Assembly: GCF_036013975.1 (NCBI RefSeq)
Contig: NZ_CP107904.1
Span: forward strand, 4,527,001 to 4,591,000
DNA: 64,000 nucleotides
Direction of reading: 5' to 3'
Source of the DNA: Kitasatospora sp. NBC_00458
Lineage (GTDB): Bacteria > Actinomycetota > Actinomycetes > Streptomycetales > Streptomycetaceae
The notes under the pieces were generated by a model, which was given only the letters and a program-made list of their open reading frames with translations, searched no databases and was not told the origin of the DNA. Of this stretch, positions 43,939 through 53,243 are shown in pieces. Position numbers and translations under genes: made by a program. Numbering within the stretch: the stretch's first letter is position 1; each line of letters opens with the position of its first letter.

Positions 43939-44781
43939 TCAGCGGCTCCGGCGCCGTCCGCCCCGGGGCCGCTCGCCGGTCCGCGCCGCGCCGGTGCCGG
44001 TGCGGCCTGCGCGGGCCGCCGCCTTGGCCCGCCGGGTCGCCGCCCGCACGCCGCCCGGGCTCTCCCCGGCCTTGACCTGGACCACCCGGGTCGAGGTCTC
44101 CAGGGTGCCCTCGCCCACCGAGATCACCGACCACTCGACCGCACCCAGCCGGGCCAGCCCGGCCCGCGAGTCCGCCAGCTCCTGCTCGGCACTGTCGCCC
44201 TTGAGCGCCAGCATCTGGCCGTGCGGCCGGAGCAGCGGAAGCCCCCAGCCGGCCAGCCGCTCCAGCGGCGCCACCGCACGGGCGGTCACCACGTCCACCG
44301 CGAGCTTCCCGACCATCTCCTCGGCCCGGCCGCGCAGCACGGTGACGTTCTCCAGGCCCAGCTCGCGGACGACCTCCTCCAGGAAGGTGGTCCGGCGGAG
44401 CAGCGGCTCCAGCAGCGTCACCGAGACGTCCGGACGGGCGAGCGCCACCGGGATGCCCGGCAGCCCGGCGCCGGACCCGACGTCGCAGAGCGTCGTCCCG
44501 CCCGGCAGCAGCTCGGCCAGGACGGCGCAGTTCAGCACGTGGCGGTCCCAGAGCCGGGGCACCTCACGCGGGCCGATCAGCCCACGGGTCACGCCCGCGG
44601 TGGCCAGCAGCTCGGTGTAGCGGACCGCGGCGTCGTACCGCTCGCCGAAGACCTCCCGGGCCACGGCGGGCGGCGCGGGGGGCGCCTCGGGCAGCGGACG
44701 CTCGCCGCCGACCGTGCCCCCGGCAGCCGGCGTACCGGCACCCGTCTCCGGCCCGTCGGCAGCCGCGCTCTCCGTGTCCAT
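43939..44781 (-). CDS. rsmG: 16S rRNA (guanine-N7) methyltransferase G
   Basis: About 280-aa RsmG/GidB that methylates G527 of 16S rRNA using S-adenosylmethionine. The SAM loop is [19 protein letters not shown], and [15 protein letters not shown] follows, as in the family. Its N-terminal extension (about 40 residues) and basic C-terminal tail ([20 protein letters not shown]) are longer than in enterobacteria. ATG 44781 has GGAGAGG upstream; GTG 44808 is an alternative. Loss of RsmG activates antibiotic production and low-level streptomycin resistance in streptomycetes. Confidence 0.92.
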   Translation of the reverse strand: MDTESAAADGPETGAGTPAAGGTVGGERPLPEAPPAPPAVAREVFGERYDAAVRYTELLATAGVTRGLIGPREVPRLWDRHVLNCAVLAELLPGGTTLCDVGSGAGLPGIPVALARPDVSVTLLEPLLRRTTFLEEVVRELGLENVTVLRGRAEEMVGKLAVDVVTARAVAPLERLAGWGLPLLRPHGQMLALKGDSAEQELADSRAGLARLGAVEWSVISVGEGTLETSTRVVQVKAGESPGGVRAATRRAKAAARAGRTGTGAARTGERPRGGRRRSR

Positions 44782-44825
44782 CTCGACCTCTCCGCTCCCC
44801 GGATCCACCGACCCGCTCTCCGCAC

Positions 44826-44841
44826 TGTTTCACGTGAAACG
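44826..44841. other. parS-like site (15/16) upstream of rsmG
   Basis: TGTTTCACGTGAAACG, one mismatch at the end, between jag and rsmG; of the sites found it is the nearest to oriC (about 5.5 kb). Confidence 0.85.
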
Positions 44842-44875
44842 TCTCTCGCCGGACCAGCGCCCCGCGAAGGGACGA

Positions 44876-44906
44876 CGACCCCGTCCGCGCACCGCGGACG
44901 GGGTCG
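44876..44906 (-). terminator. Terminator after jag
   Basis: Perfect 14-bp stem with a 3-nt loop. A second hairpin overlaps the jag stop at about 44944-44974. Together they separate the rpmH-rnpA-yidD-yidC-jag run from rsmG. Confidence 0.65.
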
Positions 44907-44957
44907 AGTCCTCTGCTGCCCTCCGGCCGCCGAGGCGGCCGGCCGTCGTGCTGCCGG

Positions 44958-45488
44958 TCAGACCGGCAGCACGACCACGCACCGCTGGGGCTCTTCGCCC
45001 TCGGACTCGCTCCGCAGACCGGCCGCGGCGACCGCGTCGTGGACGACCTTGCGCTCGAACGGCGTCATGGGGCGCAGCTTGACCTGCTCCCCCGAGCCCT
45101 TCACCTGCTCCGCGGCCTTGGCCCCGAGCTCGGCCAGCTCCTCGCGCTTGCGGGCGCGGAACCCGGCAATGTCCAGCATGAGACGGCTGCGCTCGCCGGT
45201 CTCCCGGTGGACAGCCAACCGGGTCAGCTCCTGGAGCGCCTCCAGCACCTCGCCGTCCTGGCCGACCAGGCGCTGCAGGGACCGGTCGTTGCCTTCGCCG
45301 ACGATGGAGACCAGGGCGCGGTCGCCCTCGACGTCCATGTCGATGTCACCGTCGAGGTCGGCGATGTCGAGCAGACCCTCCAGGTAGTCCGCCGCGATGT
45401 CGCCCTCCTGCTCCAGCCGTGCGATGAGGCTCTCGTCGGTGCTGGCGACGGCCTCGGCCTCGACGGCGGAGGTGGTGCCTTCCGTCAC
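44958..45488 (-). CDS. jag: Jag/KhpB-type RNA-binding protein (KH-R3H)
   Basis: 176-aa protein with a KH domain (GDIDMDVEGDRALVSIVGEG then RLVGQDGEVLEALQELTRLA) and a C-terminal R3H domain (LRPMTPFERKVVHDAV, with RxxxH). The Jag-N domain of Firmicutes is missing, as in other actinobacteria. It binds RNA and is genetically tied to YidC and cell division in other species. GTG 45488 has AAGGAG upstream, which excludes the longer N-terminus. Confidence 0.9.
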   Translation of the reverse strand: MTEGTTSAVEAEAVASTDESLIARLEQEGDIAADYLEGLLDIADLDGDIDMDVEGDRALVSIVGEGNDRSLQRLVGQDGEVLEALQELTRLAVHRETGERSRLMLDIAGFRARKREELAELGAKAAEQVKGSGEQVKLRPMTPFERKVVHDAVAAAGLRSESEGEEPQRCVVVLPV

Positions 45489-45573
45489 TGATGGACTCCT
45501 TCGGAGATGGGCCCGGGTGGTGGGCCGGTAACGAGGTTCGGGGGGCCGCAGGGGCGGGCCGGGGCCGGACGGA

Positions 45574-46737
45574 TCAGGACTTCTTCTTCGGCCGCTGCCC
45601 GCCGCCGCCGCGCTTCGGCTGCTGCCGGCCACCCTGCGGCCGGGCGGGGCCCGACTTGGTGCCGGCGGGCCGCGCCGCGGTCTGCTTGGCGGTACCGGTG
45701 GACTCGGCCGGGACGGCGTCCGCGGGCTCCTGGGCCGGCGTCTCGGCGGGGGTCTCCTTGGTCAGGCTGGTCGCCTGGGCGGTGCCGTGCTGGCGCTGCG
45801 ACTTGGTCTGCTTCCGCGGCTGCTGGCGGCGCACCTGCACCGACTCCTCGACCACGGCCTCGGCGCTGGCGGCGGACTTCTTCGGCGGCAGCAGGCCCCA
45901 CAGGGGACCGGTGATGACCGAGCCGTCCGGGTTCAGGCGGCCCGCCTTCTTGAGCCGGTCCTGGCGCTCGTCCCAGGCCTTGCTGCCCGGCGTCGGGTTG
46001 TTCCGGATGACGATCAGCTGCTGGCCCATCGACCAGACGTTGGTGGTCAGCCAGTAGACCAGGACACCGACGGGGAAGTTGATGCCCATCACGGCGAACA
46101 TGATCGGGAAGACGTACATCAGCATCTTCTGCTGCTGCATGAACGGCGTCTTGACCGTGAGGTCCATGTTCTTCGTCATCAGCTGGCGCTGGGTGATGAA
46201 CTGCGACAGCGACATCAGGATGATCATCACCGCGACGACGATCTTGACGCTGACGTCGGTGCTGCCGACGAAGGTGGCCGAGAGCGGGGCACCGAAGATG
46301 TGGGCCTGCTGGGCGCTGTCGAGCAGGGTGCCGTCGATGACCCCGATCGGCTTGCCGTCGGCGACCTTGGCGAGCACGCCGTAGAGCGCGGTGAAGAACG
46401 GCGCCTGCACGAGGATGGGAAGGCAGCTGGAGAACGGGTTGGTACCCGCCTCCTTGTACAGCTTCATCATCTCTTCGGACTGGCGCTGGCGGTCGTTCTT
46501 GTACCGCTCCTGGATGGCCTTCATCTTCGGCTGGATCGCCTGCATGGCCCGGGTCGCCTTGATCTGCTTCACGAAGAGCGGGATCAGGCAGATCCGGATG
46601 ACGACCACCATCGAGGCGATGGCCAGACCCCAGGCCCAGCCACCGTTCGGGTCGAAGACGTGGCTGTACAGCGAGTGGAACTGGACGATGATCCAGGACA
46701 CCGCTGTGTACAGGGGGTTGAGGAAGGAGAAGGTCAC
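45574..46737 (-). CDS. yidC: Membrane protein insertase YidC
   Basis: 387-aa Oxa1/YidC insertase. Five spans are expected, with the hallmark cytosolic hairpin [20 protein letters not shown] and the conserved [24 protein letters not shown]. The C-terminus of about 110 residues is basic and Gln/Ala/Pro-rich ([10 protein letters not shown] to [11 protein letters not shown]) and suits ribosome contact. It inserts and folds membrane proteins with SecYEG. The GTG at 46737 has AAGGAG upstream and overlaps the yidD stop by 4 bp. Confidence 0.95.
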   Translation of the reverse strand: MTFSFLNPLYTAVSWIIVQFHSLYSHVFDPNGGWAWGLAIASMVVVIRICLIPLFVKQIKATRAMQAIQPKMKAIQERYKNDRQRQSEEMMKLYKEAGTNPFSSCLPILVQAPFFTALYGVLAKVADGKPIGVIDGTLLDSAQQAHIFGAPLSATFVGSTDVSVKIVVAVMIILMSLSQFITQRQLMTKNMDLTVKTPFMQQQKMLMYVFPIMFAVMGINFPVGVLVYWLTTNVWSMGQQLIVIRNNPTPGSKAWDERQDRLKKAGRLNPDGSVITGPLWGLLPPKKSAASAEAVVEESVQVRRQQPRKQTKSQRQHGTAQATSLTKETPAETPAQEPADAVPAESTGTAKQTAARPAGTKSGPARPQGGRQQPKRGGGGQRPKKKS

Positions 46738-47105
46738 CGGTCAGGCTCCTTGGACATTGGGATTGGCCCCACGGGGCCAATGGTCGCCGGGCCCTCGGGG
46801 TCCGGACCGGCGGGGGGCATGATCACCGGCTGGTCTGCGGCGGACCGGCTCTTCAGCAGGTCGCGCAACCGGCGGTGCCATACCGGGTGCTTGCGCGGCG
46901 GAACATGGTCGACCCCACCGGGCGTCCACGGATTGCAACGCAGGATGCGCCACGCGGTCAGCCCGCCGCCCTTCACCGCCCCGTGCACCTTCACGGCCTC
47001 GAAGCCGTAGTGCGAGCAGGAGGGGTAGTAGCGGCAGACCGGACCGAGCAGTGGGCTGATGGTCCACTGGTAGACCCGGATCAAACCCATCAGCAGGTAC
47101 TTCAT
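46734..47105 (-). CDS. yidD: Membrane protein insertion efficiency factor YidD
   Basis: 123-aa YidD. The conserved core [29 protein letters not shown] (seen in two parts) and [17 protein letters not shown] carries the family cysteines. The N-terminal amphipathic helix associates with the inner leaflet. The C-terminal 30 residues are an extra Pro/Gly tail. It overlaps rnpA and yidC by 4 bp on each side, so translation of all three is coupled. Confidence 0.94.
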   Translation of the reverse strand: MKYLLMGLIRVYQWTISPLLGPVCRYYPSCSHYGFEAVKVHGAVKGGGLTAWRILRCNPWTPGGVDHVPPRKHPVWHRRLRDLLKSRSAADQPVIMPPAGPDPEGPATIGPVGPIPMSKEPDR

Positions 47106-47530
47106 CGCCCTGCTCCCGTCGGCGCCGCGGCGGCGTGCTCGGCCTTGAGCAGCCGCTTGAGCGCCGCGTCCAGGTCCCGTTCGAGGTCCTGGTACGAGGC
47201 GGACGCGGCCTGGGGCAGCGCACGCACCACTATCAGGCTACCGGCGGGCAGCCTGGAGAGACGATCACGGACTAGATGGCGCAGTCGGCGCTTGACCAGG
47301 TTGCGGATGACCGCCGGGCCAACGGCCTTGCTCACGACGAAACCCGCACGCGCCGAAGGTGTCCCCTCGGCGACGTGCGGGTGGGAGTCGCTGGCCCGGT
47401 CGGTGGGCCCCCCCGGGGCGTCCTCTCTCGCGAGGTGGACGACCAGAAGGGGCCTACCGGCCCGGCGACCGCGTTTGACCGCGGTCGCGAAGTCCTGGCG
47501 CCGCCGCAGCCGATTCTCGGAGGGCAGCAC
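47102..47530 (-). CDS. rnpA: Ribonuclease P protein component
   Basis: 142-aa RNase P protein that supports pre-tRNA 5' processing with the catalytic RNA. It starts [21 protein letters not shown] and has the RNR motif [19 protein letters not shown]. An insertion of about 20 residues ([20 protein letters not shown]) between strands is longer than in most bacteria. It follows rpmH by 18 bp, the universal arrangement. Confidence 0.95.
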   Translation of the reverse strand: MLPSENRLRRRQDFATAVKRGRRAGRPLLVVHLAREDAPGGPTDRASDSHPHVAEGTPSARAGFVVSKAVGPAVIRNLVKRRLRHLVRDRLSRLPAGSLIVVRALPQAASASYQDLERDLDAALKRLLKAEHAAAAPTGAGR

Positions 47531-47548
47531 GGCAGACTCTGGTGCGGA

Positions 47549-47686
47549 TCAGGCGGACAGGCTGGAACGGCCCTTGCCACGGCGGGCAGCCAGGATGGCG
47601 CGGCCGGCGCGGGTACGCATACGCAGCCGGAAGCCGTGGGTCTTGGCGCGACGACGGTTGTTCGGCTGGAAGGTGCGCTTGCTCAC
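47549..47686 (-). CDS. rpmH: 50S ribosomal protein L34
   Basis: 45-aa bL34 ([20 protein letters not shown] and [20 protein letters not shown]), a basic peptide bound to 23S rRNA. GTG at 47686 is preceded by CAGGAG. It is the first gene of the rpmH-rnpA-yidD-yidC-jag run and is divergent from dnaA across 441 bp. Confidence 0.97.
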   Translation of the reverse strand: MSKRTFQPNNRRRAKTHGFRLRMRTRAGRAILAARRGKGRSSLSA

Positions 47687-47982
47687 TCGGGGGCTCCTGA
47701 GGTGAATCGTAGGATGACGGGAGGTCGCTTGGCCGTCACCGTGCGTCCGCGTGATCTCCCCTGAATCGGAAATCCGGCCCCGTCACCCCAGTTCGGCTGG
47801 GGTTTGAGGCAATCCACGGCGCCCGTGCTGCGCGCCTTATGGAGCGGGCGGACCCGCGGACATGCGGCAGCGGCCATCGACAACTCGACCTGGTTACGGT
47901 ACGCGGGACGGGGCACGAGGGTCAAACCAGCCGCTTGTCGGCGCCGCTCCGGGGACACCTGCCCCGCCCTTCGCCCACAGCC

Positions 47983-47991
47983 TGTGGACAA
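47983..47991 (-). promoter_or_regulatory. Perfect DnaA box upstream of dnaA promoter
   Basis: TTGTCCACA read on the minus strand, 4 bp upstream of the putative -35 of dnaA. A weaker box, CGATCCACA, lies in the leader at 48063-48071. The arrangement fits autorepression of dnaA by DnaA. Confidence 0.8.
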
Positions 47992-47995
47992 CGAC

Positions 47996-48024
47996 TTGAT
48001 CCGGCTCTGTTCGCTGACTACCGT
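47996..48024 (+). promoter_or_regulatory. Putative dnaA promoter
   Basis: TTGATC (47996-48001) and TACCGT (48019-48024) with a 17-bp spacer, giving a leader of about 97 nt before the dnaA GTG. Confidence 0.6.
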
Positions 48025-48127
48025 TGCAGGACTTGTCTGGTTTGTTCTTCGGTAACGGACCACGATCCACAGATTCTTGATCCACCACCCCTGCTGGAGC
48101 CGCGGGGAACCGAGAAAGCGTGCACCA

Positions 48128-50002
48128 GTGGCTGATGTCAACAGCGACCTCGTCCCTGTCTGGGCAAGGGTCGTCGAGCGGCTGGTCGGCGACCCGGACG
48201 TCGGGGAGATGGACAAGCAGTGGGTGCAGCGCACCCAGCCGATGTGGATGATGCACGACACCGCCCTGCTGGCGACCCCCAACGAGCGGGCCAAGCAGGT
48301 GCTGGAGGGCCGGCTGCTGCCGCAGCTGACCGAGGCCCTCAGCCGCGAGCTCAGCCGTCCGGTCCGGATCGCCGTGATGGTCGACGCCAACGCCGTGGCC
48401 CCCGGCCCCGCGCCGGCGGAGCCGCCGGCCGCCGAGCCCTACCCCCCGCAGAGCGGCGGTCCCGACTACGGGCAGCCCGCGTACGAGCGCCGCTACGAGT
48501 CGGAGCACGGCCGCGACCAGTACGGCCACGACCAGTACGGCGGCGGCTACCCCGAGCACCCGGCGCCCCAGTACGGCGGAGCGGGCGGGTACGGCCCGCC
48601 CGACCGGCAGCCGCCCTGGGACGAGGGCCCGGGCCGCTCCGGCTACGCCGAGCCGTCCCCGGAGTACCGCGACGAGTACCGGGACGACTACCGCGACCAG
48701 GACGCCCAGCGCCCCGCGCCCCGGCCCGCCGTCCCCGGCCCGCCCTCGACCACGCAGGGCGACCTCTTCGGCGGTGCGTACGGCCCCGGCCCCGGGGAGC
48801 ACCCGCGGGCCGGCTCCGGGCGCCGCGCCCCGGCGGCCAGGCCGCCGGCCGGGCGGTCCGCGGAGAAGGCCCCGGCCGAGCGCGAGCGCGCCACCGACCG
48901 GCCGGCGGTGCCCGGGGTCCCGGCCCCGCCCGGCGCTCCCCCGGCCGGCGGCTCCCGCAAGGACGAGCCGGCCGCCCGGCTGAACCCCAAGTACCTCTTC
49001 GACACCTTCGTCATCGGCGCGAGCAACCGGTTCGCGCACGCGGCCGCGGTGGCCGTCGCCGAGGCCCCGGCCAAGGCGTACAACCCGCTCTTCATCTACG
49101 GCGAGTCCGGGCTGGGCAAGACCCACCTGCTGCACGCCATCGGGCACTACTCGCGCAGCCTCTTCCCGGGCACCCGGGTGCGCTACGTGTCCTCGGAGGA
49201 GTTCACCAACGAGTTCATCAACTCGATCCGGGACGGCAAGGCGGACACCTTCCGCAAGCGGTACCGGGACATGGACATTCTGCTCGTGGACGACGTGCAG
49301 TTCCTGGCGAGCAAGGAGTCCACGCAGGAGGAGTTCTTCCACACCTTCAACACCCTGCACAACGCCAACAAGCAGATCGTCCTCTCCTCCGACCGGCCGC
49401 CCAAGCTGCTGACCACGCTGGAGGACCGGCTGCGCAACCGCTTCGAGTGGGGACTGATCACCGACGTCACCCCGCCGGAGCTGGAGACCCGGATCGCGAT
49501 CCTGCGCAAGAAGGCGATCCAGGAGCAACTGAACGCCCCCGCCGACGTGCTGGAGTTCATCGCGTCCCGGATCACCCGGAACATCCGGGAGTTGGAGGGC
49601 GCGCTGATCCGGGTCACCGCCTTCGCCAACCTCAACCGGGCGCCGGTGGACCTGGAGTTGGCCGGCATCGTCCTCAAGGACCTGATCCCGGGCGGCGACG
49701 AGGACGCGGGGCCGGAGATCACGGCGCAGGTCATCATGCAGCAGACCGCCGCCTACTTCGGGCTGGGCGTGGACGACCTCTGCGGATCCTCGCGCAGCCG
49801 AGTACTGGTGACGGCCCGTCAGATCGCGATGTACCTCTGCCGGGAGCTCACCGACCTCTCGCTGCCGAAGATCGGCGCGCAGTTCGGCGGCCGGGACCAC
49901 ACCACGGTGATGCACGCCGACCGCAAGATCCGGTCGCTGATGGCCGAGCGGCGCTCGATCTACAACCAGGTCACCGAACTCACCAACCGCATCAAGAGCT
50001 AG
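48128..50002 (+). CDS. dnaA: Chromosomal replication initiator protein DnaA
   Basis: 624-aa DnaA. Domain I (1-90) mediates self-association and partner binding. Domain II (about 90-285) is unusually long and rich in Gly, Pro, Tyr and Arg, as in streptomycetes. Domain III is AAA+ with Walker [10 protein letters not shown] (about 325), Walker [12 protein letters not shown] and the initiator-specific region. Domain IV has the DnaA-box-binding [15 protein letters not shown] near 590. GTG 48128 begins [11 protein letters not shown]; the ribosome-binding site is weak. It binds the oriC array just downstream. Confidence 0.97.
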   Translation: MADVNSDLVPVWARVVERLVGDPDVGEMDKQWVQRTQPMWMMHDTALLATPNERAKQVLEGRLLPQLTEALSRELSRPVRIAVMVDANAVAPGPAPAEPPAAEPYPPQSGGPDYGQPAYERRYESEHGRDQYGHDQYGGGYPEHPAPQYGGAGGYGPPDRQPPWDEGPGRSGYAEPSPEYRDEYRDDYRDQDAQRPAPRPAVPGPPSTTQGDLFGGAYGPGPGEHPRAGSGRRAPAARPPAGRSAEKAPAERERATDRPAVPGVPAPPGAPPAGGSRKDEPAARLNPKYLFDTFVIGASNRFAHAAAVAVAEAPAKAYNPLFIYGESGLGKTHLLHAIGHYSRSLFPGTRVRYVSSEEFTNEFINSIRDGKADTFRKRYRDMDILLVDDVQFLASKESTQEEFFHTFNTLHNANKQIVLSSDRPPKLLTTLEDRLRNRFEWGLITDVTPPELETRIAILRKKAIQEQLNAPADVLEFIASRITRNIRELEGALIRVTAFANLNRAPVDLELAGIVLKDLIPGGDEDAGPEITAQVIMQQTAAYFGLGVDDLCGSSRSRVLVTARQIAMYLCRELTDLSLPKIGAQFGGRDHTTVMHADRKIRSLMAERRSIYNQVTELTNRIKS

Positions 50003-50095
50003 CCGGGACCGCACGGACGGCCCCGTGGGCGGCCGTCCGGCCCGCCCGGCGGGACGGGCGCCGGTCCGTGCGCGGGCCGGCCGCCGGTGGCCGGA

Positions 50096-50127
50096 AAAGG
50101 GCGTCAGGAGCGATCCTGACGCCCTTT
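50096..50127 (+). terminator. dnaA terminator
   Basis: Perfect 14-bp stem capped by a GCGA (GNRA) tetraloop, with AAA/TTT at the base. It lies between dnaA and the first oriC box and should shield oriC from dnaA transcription. Confidence 0.8.
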
Positions 50128-50130
50128 CGC

Positions 50131-50824
50131 ATGTCCACAGGTGTGCGGAGCCGCCCGGCGGGGCATGGATCCCTGCGACGGACGCCCCGCCAGTCCACAG
50201 CCCGCGCCGAACATCTGACCAGGGATTCGAACTCCCCGGGTGCGCAGGGCCGGAATCCACAGGCCGGGCCGGTTCACCGTCGTCCACAGGCCACCGGGCC
50301 GTGAGTTATCCAGAATTCCTCCACAGGGCCGTCGCCGCTACGCTCTTCGGCGCAGGTCAGGTGCCTGTGGACTTGTGCACAACCGTTATCCACAGGCTGT
50401 GGACAATTGGCGGCCCGTCAGTGGGCCATCCGGGTTGTCCACCGGTTGTCCCCAGGAGGCCCCCGGTTATCCCCAGGTTGTCCACAGCTGCGTCCACAGT
50501 TCGACAACCTTCCGCCACCGTTCATGCCCAGGTGTGAAAGGCGTCACGAAATGTTGACCGGCGCCCGTGGATAACCGGGCCCGGATCTGGGGACAGCGCT
50601 GGGGATAACCTGTGGATACTCAGCGTGCCCTGTGGGTAACGCTCCGCCGTCCACAGCCGGCCCTGCTCGTCCACAGCCCCCGTCCACATGTCCTGTGGAC
50701 AAAAAACCGGGCCTGACCTGCGCAAACAGGGTTATCCACGGTTTCCACAGGCCCTACTACTACCACTACACCTATAGACCGTTCGATGAGCTCAAAAGCG
50801 GGTGGGGCCGAAATCTGTGGACAA
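50131..50824. other. oriC: Chromosomal replication origin oriC
   Basis: The dnaA-dnaN spacer holds about 25 DnaA-box-like 9-mers. Perfect TTGTCCACA occurs at 50398-50406 (minus), 50478-50486 (plus), 50694-50702 (minus) and 50816-50824 (minus); TTATCCACA at 50386-50394 (plus). Near matches include plus-strand words at 50131, 50191, 50253, 50280, 50306, 50317, 50435, 50446, 50467, 50490, 50647, 50667, 50680, 50732 and 50741, and minus-strand words at 50366, 50566, 50600, 50611 and 50631. This is the streptomycete type of origin. No classical AT-rich 13-mers are present. Confidence 0.95.
50732..50777. other. Candidate origin unwinding element (DnaA boxes plus DnaA-trios)
   Basis: Two abutting boxes, TTATCCACG (50732-50740) and GTTTCCACA (50741-50749), are followed by the spacer GGCC and then by CTA-CTA-CTA-CCA-CTA-CAC-CTA (50754-50774). 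On the other strand, read 3' to 5', this is GAT-GAT-GAT-GGT-GAT-GTG-GAT, close to the DnaA-trio pattern used for strand opening in Bacillus. This is also the least GC-rich stretch of oriC. Function is inferred. Confidence 0.65.
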
Positions 50825-51007
50825 GCGCCCACCGACATCCGTTCGACTTGCTTCCGCCCGTCTGCCCCGTCTGTCGGTGGAGTACGTCAGACTGTCCTCG
50901 GCGACTGGACACGGAGCGGCAGAGCTCGGCGGCCAGGCGGACCGACGACCAAGATCAGAAGAACCAGACGTGCGAGCGGGAGCGCTCGATCCAGGAGGCG
51001 GTTACCG

Positions 51008-52138
51008 GTGAAGTTCCGGGTGGAGCGTGACGTCCTCGCGGAGGCGGTGGCCTGGGCTGCCCGCAGCCTCCCGGCACGGCCGCCGGTGCCGGTGCTGGCG
51101 GGCCTGCTGCTGACGGCACAGGACGGCAGCCTGGCCCTGTCCGGCTTCGACTACGAGGTCTCGGCCCGGGTCGAGCTGGAGGCCGACATCGAGGAGGCCG
51201 GCACCGTGCTGGTCTCCGGCCGGCTGCTGAACGACATCTCGCGGAACCTTCCCAACAGGCCTGTGGAGATCTCCACCGACGGCCAGCGGGTCAGCGTGGT
51301 CTGCGGCAGCTCGCGGTTCACCCTCCCCACCCTCCCGGTGGACGAGTACCCCGCGCTGCCCCAGATGCCGACCGCGACCGGCACCGTCTCGGGCGACGTC
51401 TTCGCCTCCGCGGTCAGCCAGGCCGCCGTGGCCGCCGGCCGCGACGACACCCTCCCGGTGCTCACCGGTGTGCGGGTCGAGATCGAGGGCGACCGGATCA
51501 CCCTGGCCGCCACCGACCGCTACCGCTTCGCCGTCCGCGAGCTGCTGTGGAAGCCCGAGCAGGCCGACATCTCCGCGGTCGCCCTGGTGCCCGCCAAGAC
51601 GCTCCAGGACATCGCCAAGTCGCTGGGCAGCGGCGACACCGTCTCGATCGCGCTCTCCTCGGGCGGCGCCGGCGAGGGCCTGATCGGCTTCGAGGGTGCC
51701 GGCCGGCGGACCACGACCCGCCTGCTGGAGGGCGAGTTCCCGAAGTACCGCAGCCTCTTCCCCACCGAGTTCAACGCGATCGCGGCGATCCAGACGCAGC
51801 CGTTCCTGGAGGCGCTCAAGCGCGTCTCGCTGGTCGCCGAGCGCAACACCCCGGTGCGGCTCAACTTCGAGGAGGGCGTGCTCACCCTGGAGGCCGGTTC
51901 CGGCGACGACGCCCAGGCCACCGAGCGCATCGACGCCTCGCTGGAGGGCGACGCCATCTCGATCGCCTTCAACCCGGGCTACCTGGAGGAGGGCCTCAAG
52001 GCCATCGACTCCGCCTACGCCCAGCTGAGCTTCACCACGCCCACCAAGCCCGCGCTGCTCAGCGGCAAGGCCTCGGTGGACGCGGAGGCCGACGAGGCGT
52101 ACCAGTACCTGATCATGCCGGTCCGCCTCTCCGGCTGA
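51008..52138 (+). CDS. dnaN: DNA polymerase III beta subunit (sliding clamp)
   Basis: 376-aa clamp of three similar domains that tethers polymerase and repair proteins to DNA. It begins VKFRVERDVLAEAVAWAARS. Conserved stretches are TLPVLTGVRVEIEGDRITLAATDRYRFA (two parts) and the C-terminal YQYLIMPVRLSG, which forms the partner-binding pocket. GTG 51008 is fixed by CAGGAGG. It is the first gene after oriC. Confidence 0.97.
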   Translation: MKFRVERDVLAEAVAWAARSLPARPPVPVLAGLLLTAQDGSLALSGFDYEVSARVELEADIEEAGTVLVSGRLLNDISRNLPNRPVEISTDGQRVSVVCGSSRFTLPTLPVDEYPALPQMPTATGTVSGDVFASAVSQAAVAAGRDDTLPVLTGVRVEIEGDRITLAATDRYRFAVRELLWKPEQADISAVALVPAKTLQDIAKSLGSGDTVSIALSSGGAGEGLIGFEGAGRRTTTRLLEGEFPKYRSLFPTEFNAIAAIQTQPFLEALKRVSLVAERNTPVRLNFEEGVLTLEAGSGDDAQATERIDASLEGDAISIAFNPGYLEEGLKAIDSAYAQLSFTTPTKPALLSGKASVDAEADEAYQYLIMPVRLSG

Positions 52139-52302
52139 CGCCCCGCACGGCGGGCCGTCACCCACAGCCTGTGAACAAACCTGTGGAAGTCTCCCCCGGT
52201 CGGCCCGACCGCGGGGAGGCCTCTCCGCTCCAGCACGTAGGCTCGGGTGAGCGCGGCAACGGCGCCGCCCGCAGGGACGTCACCACAGGTAAGGATTAGG
52301 TC

Positions 52303-53178
52303 ATGGAGCTCGGCCTCATCGGTCTCGGCAAGATGGGCGGCAACATGCGCGAGCGGATCCGCCGCGCCGGCCACACCGTCATCGGCTACGACCGCAACCC
52401 CGACATCTCCGACGTCGAGAGCCTCCAGGAGCTGGTCTCCAGGCTCCAGGGCCCGCGCGTCGTCTGGGTCATGGTCCCGGCGGGTGCCGCGACCCAGGCC
52501 ACCGTGGACGAGCTGGCCGAGCTGCTCTCCCCCGGCGACGTGGTGGTCGACGGCGGCAACTCGCGCTGGACCGACGACATCAAGCACGCCGAGGCGCTGG
52601 CGGCCAAGGGCATCGGGTTCGTCGACTGCGGCGTCTCCGGCGGTGTCTGGGGCCTGGAGAACGGCTACGCGCTGATGTACGGCGGCGAGGCCGAGTACGT
52701 CGCCAAGGTCCAGCCGGTCTTCGACGCGCTCAAGCCCGAGGGCGACTTCGGCTCCGTGCACGCGGGCGCGGTCGGCGCCGGGCACTTCGCCAAGATGGTC
52801 CACAACGGCATCGAGTACGCCATGATGCAGGCCTTCGCCGAGGGCTGGGAGCTGCTGGAGGCGGCCCCCGAGGTCACCGACGTCCGCGAGGTCTTCCGCA
52901 GCTGGCAGGAGGGCACCGTGATCCGCTCCTGGCTGCTGGACCTGGCCGTCCGCGCGCTCGACGACGACGAGCACCTGGCCAAGCTCAAGGGCTGGGCCGC
53001 CGACTCGGGCGAGGGCCGCTGGACCGTCGAGGCCGCGATCGACCACGCCGTGCCGCTGCCGGCCATCACCGCCTCGCTGTTCGCGCGCTTCGCCTCCCGT
53101 CAGGACGACTCGCCGCAGATGAAGATGATCGCCGCGCTGCGCAACCAGTTCGGCGGCCACGCGGTGGAGTCCAAGTAG
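52303..53178 (+). CDS. gnd: 6-Phosphogluconate dehydrogenase (short, decarboxylating)
   Basis: 291-aa Gnd of the short YqeC/GntZ-like class, producing ribulose-5-phosphate. The nucleotide motif is LGLIGLGKMGGNM, followed by VDGGNSRWTDD and GAGHFAKMVHNGIEYAMMQ, where the catalytic Lys and Asn lie. The second domain is much shorter than in the 470-aa E. coli enzyme, as expected for this class; cofactor preference (NAD or NADP) cannot be settled. It is conserved between dnaN and recF in streptomycetes and some mycobacteria. The 164-bp spacer before it includes a box-like TGTGGAAGT word. Confidence 0.92.
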   Translation: MELGLIGLGKMGGNMRERIRRAGHTVIGYDRNPDISDVESLQELVSRLQGPRVVWVMVPAGAATQATVDELAELLSPGDVVVDGGNSRWTDDIKHAEALAAKGIGFVDCGVSGGVWGLENGYALMYGGEAEYVAKVQPVFDALKPEGDFGSVHAGAVGAGHFAKMVHNGIEYAMMQAFAEGWELLEAAPEVTDVREVFRSWQEGTVIRSWLLDLAVRALDDDEHLAKLKGWAADSGEGRWTVEAAIDHAVPLPAITASLFARFASRQDDSPQMKMIAALRNQFGGHAVESK

Positions 53179-53243
53179 TCCCGCAGTCCCCACCCGGGTA
53201 GTCCCACCGGGTTCTCCACAGAAGGCGAGCGCAGTCCACAGCC

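Larger units (their letters stand above)
47687..48127. other. rpmH-dnaA divergent intergenic region
   Basis: 441 bp with no gene. It holds the dnaA promoter and two DnaA-box sequences, and must hold the rpmH promoter; for rpmH I see only a TACGAT -10-like word near its start without a fitting -35. Confidence 0.6.
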
